A DNA stretch of 64,000 nt, from assembly GCF_012985465.1 (NCBI RefSeq), contig NZ_JAAQWN010000002.1, positions 496,001 to 560,000 on the forward strand, read 5' to 3'. The position numbers and the translations under genes were made by a program. The DNA is from Pseudomonas sp. WS 5079. GTDB taxonomy: Bacteria > Pseudomonadota > Gammaproteobacteria > Pseudomonadales > Pseudomonadaceae. The notes beneath the pieces are model-generated. The model was not told the DNA's origin. It saw only the letters and a program-made list of their open reading frames with translations, and made no database searches. Positions 60,479-64,000 of this stretch are shown one piece after another. Each line of letters opens with the position of its first letter. The stretch's first letter is position 1.

Positions 60479-62032
60479 CTAGGTGATCGGCGCCGGATTG
60501 AACAAGGTGATGTCATTGTGCAGCTTATGTTGCTCGGCCCAGGTCTGCTTTTTGCCGCTGGCCACATCCAGGTAGAAATGGAACAACTCCCAGCCCAGTT
60601 CCTCGATGGTCGCACGCCCGGTGGCGATCCGTCCGGCATCGATATCGATCAGGTCCGGCCAGCGCTGGGCCAATTCCGTACGGGTCGAAACCTTCACCAC
60701 TGGCGCCATCGCCAACCCGTAGGGCGTGCCGCGGCCGGTGGTGAATACATGCAGGTTCATCCCCGCCGCCAGTTGCAAGGTGCCGCAGACAAAATCACTG
60801 GCCGGGGTCGCACAAAAGATCAGGCCTTTGCCCTTGAAGCGCTCGCCCGGCCCCAGCACGCCATTGATCGCGCTGCTGCCGGACTTGACGATAGACCCCA
60901 GGGACTTCTCGACAATGTTCGACAGGCCGCCCTTCTTGTTGCCCGGCGTGGTGTTGGCGCTGCGATCGGCCTCGCCCTTGGCCAGGTAGCGGTCGTACCA
61001 GTCCATTTCCCGCACCAGTTCCCGCGCGACCTCCTGGGTTTCGGCGCGGGAGGTCAGCAGGTAAATGGCATCGCGCACTTCAGTCACTTCGGAAAACATC
61101 ACCGTCGCCCCGGCCCGCAGCAACAGGTCCGACGCGTAGCCCAGCGCCGGGTTGGCGGTGATCCCGGAAAACGCGTCGCTGCCGCCGCATTGCATGCCCA
61201 GGATCAGCTCCGAGGCCGGTACGGTTTCCCGCCGGCGCAGGTCGAGTTTCTTCAACCGGGTTTCGGCCAGTTCCATGATTTGCTCGATCATTTCGCTGAA
61301 CCCATGGCTTGCGTCCTGCAAGCGGTACAGCCACGGTTCGCTGAGGTCCACCGAGCTGTCGTTGTCGTGCATCACCTGCCCGGCTTGCAGCTTTTCGCAG
61401 CCCAGGCTGATCACCAGGGCTTCGCCCCCCAGGTTCGGGTTGCGCGCCAGGTTGCGCACGGTGCGGATCGGGATATAGGCGTCGGTGGCGGTAATGGCCA
61501 CGCCGCAACCATAGCTGTGGGTCAGTGCCACCACGTCATCGACATTCGGGTATTTGGGCAGCAACTCGTCCTTGATGCGCTTGACGGCATGGTCCAGCAC
61601 GCCGGTCACACACTGCACGGTCGTGGTGATGCCGAGGATGTTGCGCGTGCCCACGGTGCCATCGGCATTGCGATAGCCCTCGAAGGTGAAACCTTCCAAT
61701 GGCGCCTGGGCCTCGGGCACTTCGGTGGACAGCGGCAGGCTGTCCAGCGGCGGTGCGGTGGGCATGCGCAGTTGATCCTCCTGGACCCAACTGCCGCGTG
61801 GTATCGGTTGCAAGGCGTAACCGATGGTCTGGCCATAGCGAATGATCTGACCACCTTGTGGGATATCTTCCAGGGTCACCTTATGGCTCTGGGGGATGAA
61901 CTCCACGGTCACCAGGCCATCCGGGAACTCGGTGCCGGCTGGCACACCCTGGTCATTGACCACGATTACTACGTTGTCGCGCTCGTGCAACCGAATGGAG
62001 CGCGGCGAGTCGGCATGTTCAATCAACTGCAT
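60479..62032 (-). CDS. garD: Galactarate dehydratase (UxaA/GarD family)
   Basis: Dehydrates D-galactarate to 5-dehydro-4-deoxy-D-glucarate. The 517-residue protein has an N-terminal SAF-like domain and the UxaA/GarD catalytic part with [20 protein letters not shown] (about residues 118-137), [10 protein letters not shown] (about 183-192) and the Cys in [20 protein letters not shown] (about 284-303). The ATG at 62032 has GAAGGGG before it; GTG at 62035 is the alternative. It lies 12 bases downstream of the MFS transporter gene. Altronate dehydratase is a related but shorter enzyme class. Confidence 0.9.
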   Translation of the reverse strand: MQLIEHADSPRSIRLHERDNVVIVVNDQGVPAGTEFPDGLVTVEFIPQSHKVTLEDIPQGGQIIRYGQTIGYALQPIPRGSWVQEDQLRMPTAPPLDSLPLSTEVPEAQAPLEGFTFEGYRNADGTVGTRNILGITTTVQCVTGVLDHAVKRIKDELLPKYPNVDDVVALTHSYGCGVAITATDAYIPIRTVRNLARNPNLGGEALVISLGCEKLQAGQVMHDNDSSVDLSEPWLYRLQDASHGFSEMIEQIMELAETRLKKLDLRRRETVPASELILGMQCGGSDAFSGITANPALGYASDLLLRAGATVMFSEVTEVRDAIYLLTSRAETQEVARELVREMDWYDRYLAKGEADRSANTTPGNKKGGLSNIVEKSLGSIVKSGSSAINGVLGPGERFKGKGLIFCATPASDFVCGTLQLAAGMNLHVFTTGRGTPYGLAMAPVVKVSTRTELAQRWPDLIDIDAGRIATGRATIEELGWELFHFYLDVASGKKQTWAEQHKLHNDITLFNPAPIT

Positions 62033-62044
62033 CACACGGCCCCT

Positions 62045-63409
62045 TCAGGATTGCGCTTGGGAAAGGTTAGTCAATTCAGGGCCTTTGCTCGGTGGCTCGT
62101 TGAGCACCACGCGCTTGATCGGGCCGACGATCACCAGGTAGCTGAATACCGCCACCAGCGCATTGGCGCCGACGAACACCAGGGCCCACTTGAACGAACC
62201 GGTGGTGCTGATGATGTAGCCGATCACGATAGGCGTGGTGATGGAAGCCAGGTTGCCGAAGGTATTGAACAAGCCGCCGCTGAGGCCAGCGATTTGTTTG
62301 GGCGAGGTGTCAGACACCACCGCCCAACCCAGTGCGCCAACGCCTTTACCGAAGAAGGCCAGGGCCATGAAGCCCACGATCATCCACTCCACATCCACAT
62401 AGTTGCAGGCAATGATGCTGCTGGAGACCAGCAAGCCAGCAATGATCGGCGCCTTGCGTGCGAAGGTCAGGGAGTGGCCCTTGCGCAGCAGGTAGTCGGA
62501 AATCACCCCGCCCAGCACGCCGCCGATAAAACCGCAGATCGCCGGTAGCGAAGCGATGAAGCCGGCCTTGAGGATGGTCATGCCGCGGTCCTGCACCAGG
62601 TACACCGGGAACCAGGTGAGAAAGAAGTAGGTAATGCCGTTAATGCAGTACTGGCCCAGGTACACACCGAGCATCATGCGGTTGGTCAGTAACTGGCGGA
62701 TGTAATCCCACTTCGGCCCGTCGGTTTTCTTACCCTTGGCCTTGTCCTGGTCCATATCGACCATCGCCCCATTGGCGGCAATGTGCTTGAACTCAGCCTC
62801 ATTGATCAGCGGGTGCTCGCGCGGGCTGTAGATCACTTTCAGCCAGATCAGCGAGAACACGATGCCAATCACGCCCATCACGATAAATACGTGCTGCCAG
62901 CCGAAGCTGTAGACGATCCACCCCATCAACGGGGCAAACAACACAGTGGCGAAGTACTGCGCCGAGTTGAAGATCGCCGAAGCCGTGCCGCGCTCGGCGG
63001 TTGGGAACCAGGCCGCGACTATGCGCGCATTACCGGGAAAGGATGGCGCTTCGGCCAGGCCGACCAGAAAGCGCAGCATAAACAACGCAACCACCGCGGT
63101 GGAGACGCCGAACTCACCGACATAGCCTTGCAGCACGGTGAACAGCGACCAGGTGAAGATGCTCAGGGCATAGACTTTTTTCGAGCCGAAACGATCGAGC
63201 AGCCAGCCGCCGGGAATTTGCCCGGCCACGTAGGCCCAACCGAAAGCAGAGAAGATGTAACCGAGGGTGACGGCGTCGATGCCGAGGTCTTTTTGCAGGC
63301 TGGAACCTGCGATGGCGATGGTGGCACGGTCGGCGTAGTTGATCGTGGTCACCAGGAACAGCATGAGCAAGATCAAATAACGGACGTGCGTCGGCTTGGT
63401 CGCTTGCAT
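62045..63409 (-). CDS. gudP: MFS hexarate (glucarate/galactarate) transporter
   Basis: Major-facilitator permease of the anion:cation symporter group, 454 residues with twelve hydrophobic segments. The start MQATKPTHVRYLILLMLFLV, TTINYADRATIAIAG (about residues 21-35) and GSKKVYALSIFTWSL (about 74-88) resemble GudP/GarP-type hexarate carriers. Its neighbours garD and an aldehyde dehydrogenase support hexarate uptake. Galactonate transport (DgoT) is the closest alternative. Confidence 0.85.
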   Translation of the reverse strand: MQATKPTHVRYLILLMLFLVTTINYADRATIAIAGSSLQKDLGIDAVTLGYIFSAFGWAYVAGQIPGGWLLDRFGSKKVYALSIFTWSLFTVLQGYVGEFGVSTAVVALFMLRFLVGLAEAPSFPGNARIVAAWFPTAERGTASAIFNSAQYFATVLFAPLMGWIVYSFGWQHVFIVMGVIGIVFSLIWLKVIYSPREHPLINEAEFKHIAANGAMVDMDQDKAKGKKTDGPKWDYIRQLLTNRMMLGVYLGQYCINGITYFFLTWFPVYLVQDRGMTILKAGFIASLPAICGFIGGVLGGVISDYLLRKGHSLTFARKAPIIAGLLVSSSIIACNYVDVEWMIVGFMALAFFGKGVGALGWAVVSDTSPKQIAGLSGGLFNTFGNLASITTPIVIGYIISTTGSFKWALVFVGANALVAVFSYLVIVGPIKRVVLNEPPSKGPELTNLSQAQS

Positions 63410-63480
63410 GTAGATGTACTCCCACTAATTATTTTTTTTGCGGGTAATTGTCGTGTTGGTGCTGCGCACTGCTTTTTTGC

Positions 63481-63506
63481 GGGAGCAGGCAAGCCTGCTC
63501 TCACAT
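63481..63506. repeat. Truncated REP palindrome
   Basis: GGGAGCAGGCAAGCCTGCTC followed by TCACAT forms a short perfect palindrome resembling a single REP head. It lies between the aldehyde dehydrogenase end and the transporter gene. Confidence 0.6.
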
Positions 63507-63515
63507 GTATTGCGT

Positions 63516-64000
63516 TTACGAACCGATGTAGCTGGTTTTCACCACGGTGTAGAACTCCTGCGCATAGCGACCTTGCTCACGCGACCCGTAGGATGAACCC
63601 TTGCGACCCCCGAAGGGAACGTGATAATCCACGCCCGCCGTCGGCAGGTTGACCATCACCATCCCGGCCTGGGAGTGGCGCTTGAAGTGGTTGGCGTACT
63701 TGAGCGAGGTGGTGGCAATGCCCGCCGACAGCCCGAACTCGGTGTCGTTGGCCATGGCCAGTGCTGCCTCGTAGTCCGCCACGCGCACCACATTGGCCAC
63801 CGGGCCGAAGATTTCTTCACGGCTGATGCGCATGGCGGCTTCGCTGTCGGCAAACAGAGTCGGCGCGAGGAAGTAGCCTTGGGTGTCACACGTCACCAGG
63901 CCACCACCGCTGACCAGCCGCGCGCCTTCGCCCTGGCCGATGTCGATGTACTTCAGGTCCTGGTCCAACTGGGCCTGGGACACCACCGGGCCAATGTCGG
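63516..64000 (-). CDS. Aldehyde dehydrogenase, C-terminal part only
   Basis: C-terminal about 161 residues of an NAD(P)+-dependent aldehyde dehydrogenase cut by the window end. The features FGPVANVVRVADYEAALAMA and GLSAGIATTSLKYANHFKRH, and the C-terminal PFGGRKGSSYGSREQGRYAQ with FYTVVKTSY, are family-typical. Next to garD and the hexarate transporter it is probably the 2,5-dioxovalerate (alpha-ketoglutarate semialdehyde) dehydrogenase that finishes glucarate/galactarate breakdown to 2-oxoglutarate. The catalytic Cys and Glu lie outside the window. Confidence 0.88.
   Translation of the reverse strand, partial: DIGPVVSQAQLDQDLKYIDIGQGEGARLVSGGGLVTCDTQGYFLAPTLFADSEAAMRISREEIFGPVANVVRVADYEAALAMANDTEFGLSAGIATTSLKYANHFKRHSQAGMVMVNLPTAGVDYHVPFGGRKGSSYGSREQGRYAQEFYTVVKTSYIGS

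Noticed and set aside
60518..62548. A 676-codon plus-strand frame across garD and the transporter gene
   Set aside because: It crosses two well-supported genes on the other strand and has no recognisable protein features.

Overview
The window is about 64 kb of a GC-rich gammaproteobacterial chromosome. The protein set (Mqo, the PA4642-like protein, FagA-FumC-OrfX-SodA, the Mla and Lpt operons, RpoN-Hpf-PtsN-RapZ-NPr, MreBCD, GatCAB), the gene order and the many REP/REPIN palindromes of the type GTGGGAGCGGGCTTGCCCGCGAT all point to a fluorescent Pseudomonas (P. fluorescens group). No tRNA, rRNA, CRISPR array, insertion sequence, integrase or prophage gene was seen. This is mostly core genome with two small accessory stretches.

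Layout. 1-5.3 kb: the start of a fatty-acyl-CoA ligase (cut by the window edge), a LysE-type exporter, a D-2-hydroxyacid dehydrogenase, rsmC, and a manganese (yybP-ykoY) riboswitch that reads directly into a TMEM165/GDT1-type transporter gene. 5.4-13 kb: a secreted M48 protease lipoprotein, a dCACHE chemoreceptor, a three-gene cluster (zinc-ribbon protein, DUF2007 protein, YedK/HMCES-like DNA-crosslink protein), a PlsB/PlsC-like acyltransferase, several small unknown proteins and a YajG lipoprotein. 13-19 kb: an unusually long leader and malate:quinone oxidoreductase, then a purine/pyrimidine salvage group (hpt, upp, uracil permease).

19-34.4 kb is the cell-envelope and nitrogen-PTS block: hisGDC, murA, ibaG and mlaFEDCB on the minus strand, and divergently kdsD-kdsC-lptC-lptA-lptB-rpoN-hpf-ptsN-rapZ-ptsO. 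Together these maintain outer-membrane lipid asymmetry, make the KDO sugar, export LPS, start peptidoglycan synthesis and control sigma-54/PTS-Ntr signalling. 34.4-38.3 kb: the iron-starvation operon fagA-fumC-orfX-sodA followed by a ZIP metal transporter, behind a tandem Fur-box-like sequence. 38.3-51.6 kb: tldE/pmbA, darP, tldD, a nitrilase-family amidase, the giant AsmA-like yhdP, rng, maf, mreDCB. 51.7-55 kb: gatCAB.

55-64 kb is more accessory: an RlpA-like lipoprotein, a CaCA-family antiporter, a carboxymuconolactone-decarboxylase-like protein whose end is made of REP sequence, an AEC carrier, a compact cassette of GNAT acetyltransferase + PlsC-type acyltransferase + HAD-IB phosphatase (possible lipid modification), and a hexarate catabolism group (galactarate dehydratase, MFS hexarate transporter, aldehyde dehydrogenase cut by the window end).

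No clear-cut new defence, toxin or mobile system was found. The observations most worth a second look are the probable AUU start codon of mreC and a similar problem in the antiporter gene, a YedK homologue lacking two residues of the canonical active site, a candidate sRNA/attenuator in the mqo leader, distinct REPIN subclasses, and the lipid cassette at 58.3-60.5 kb.
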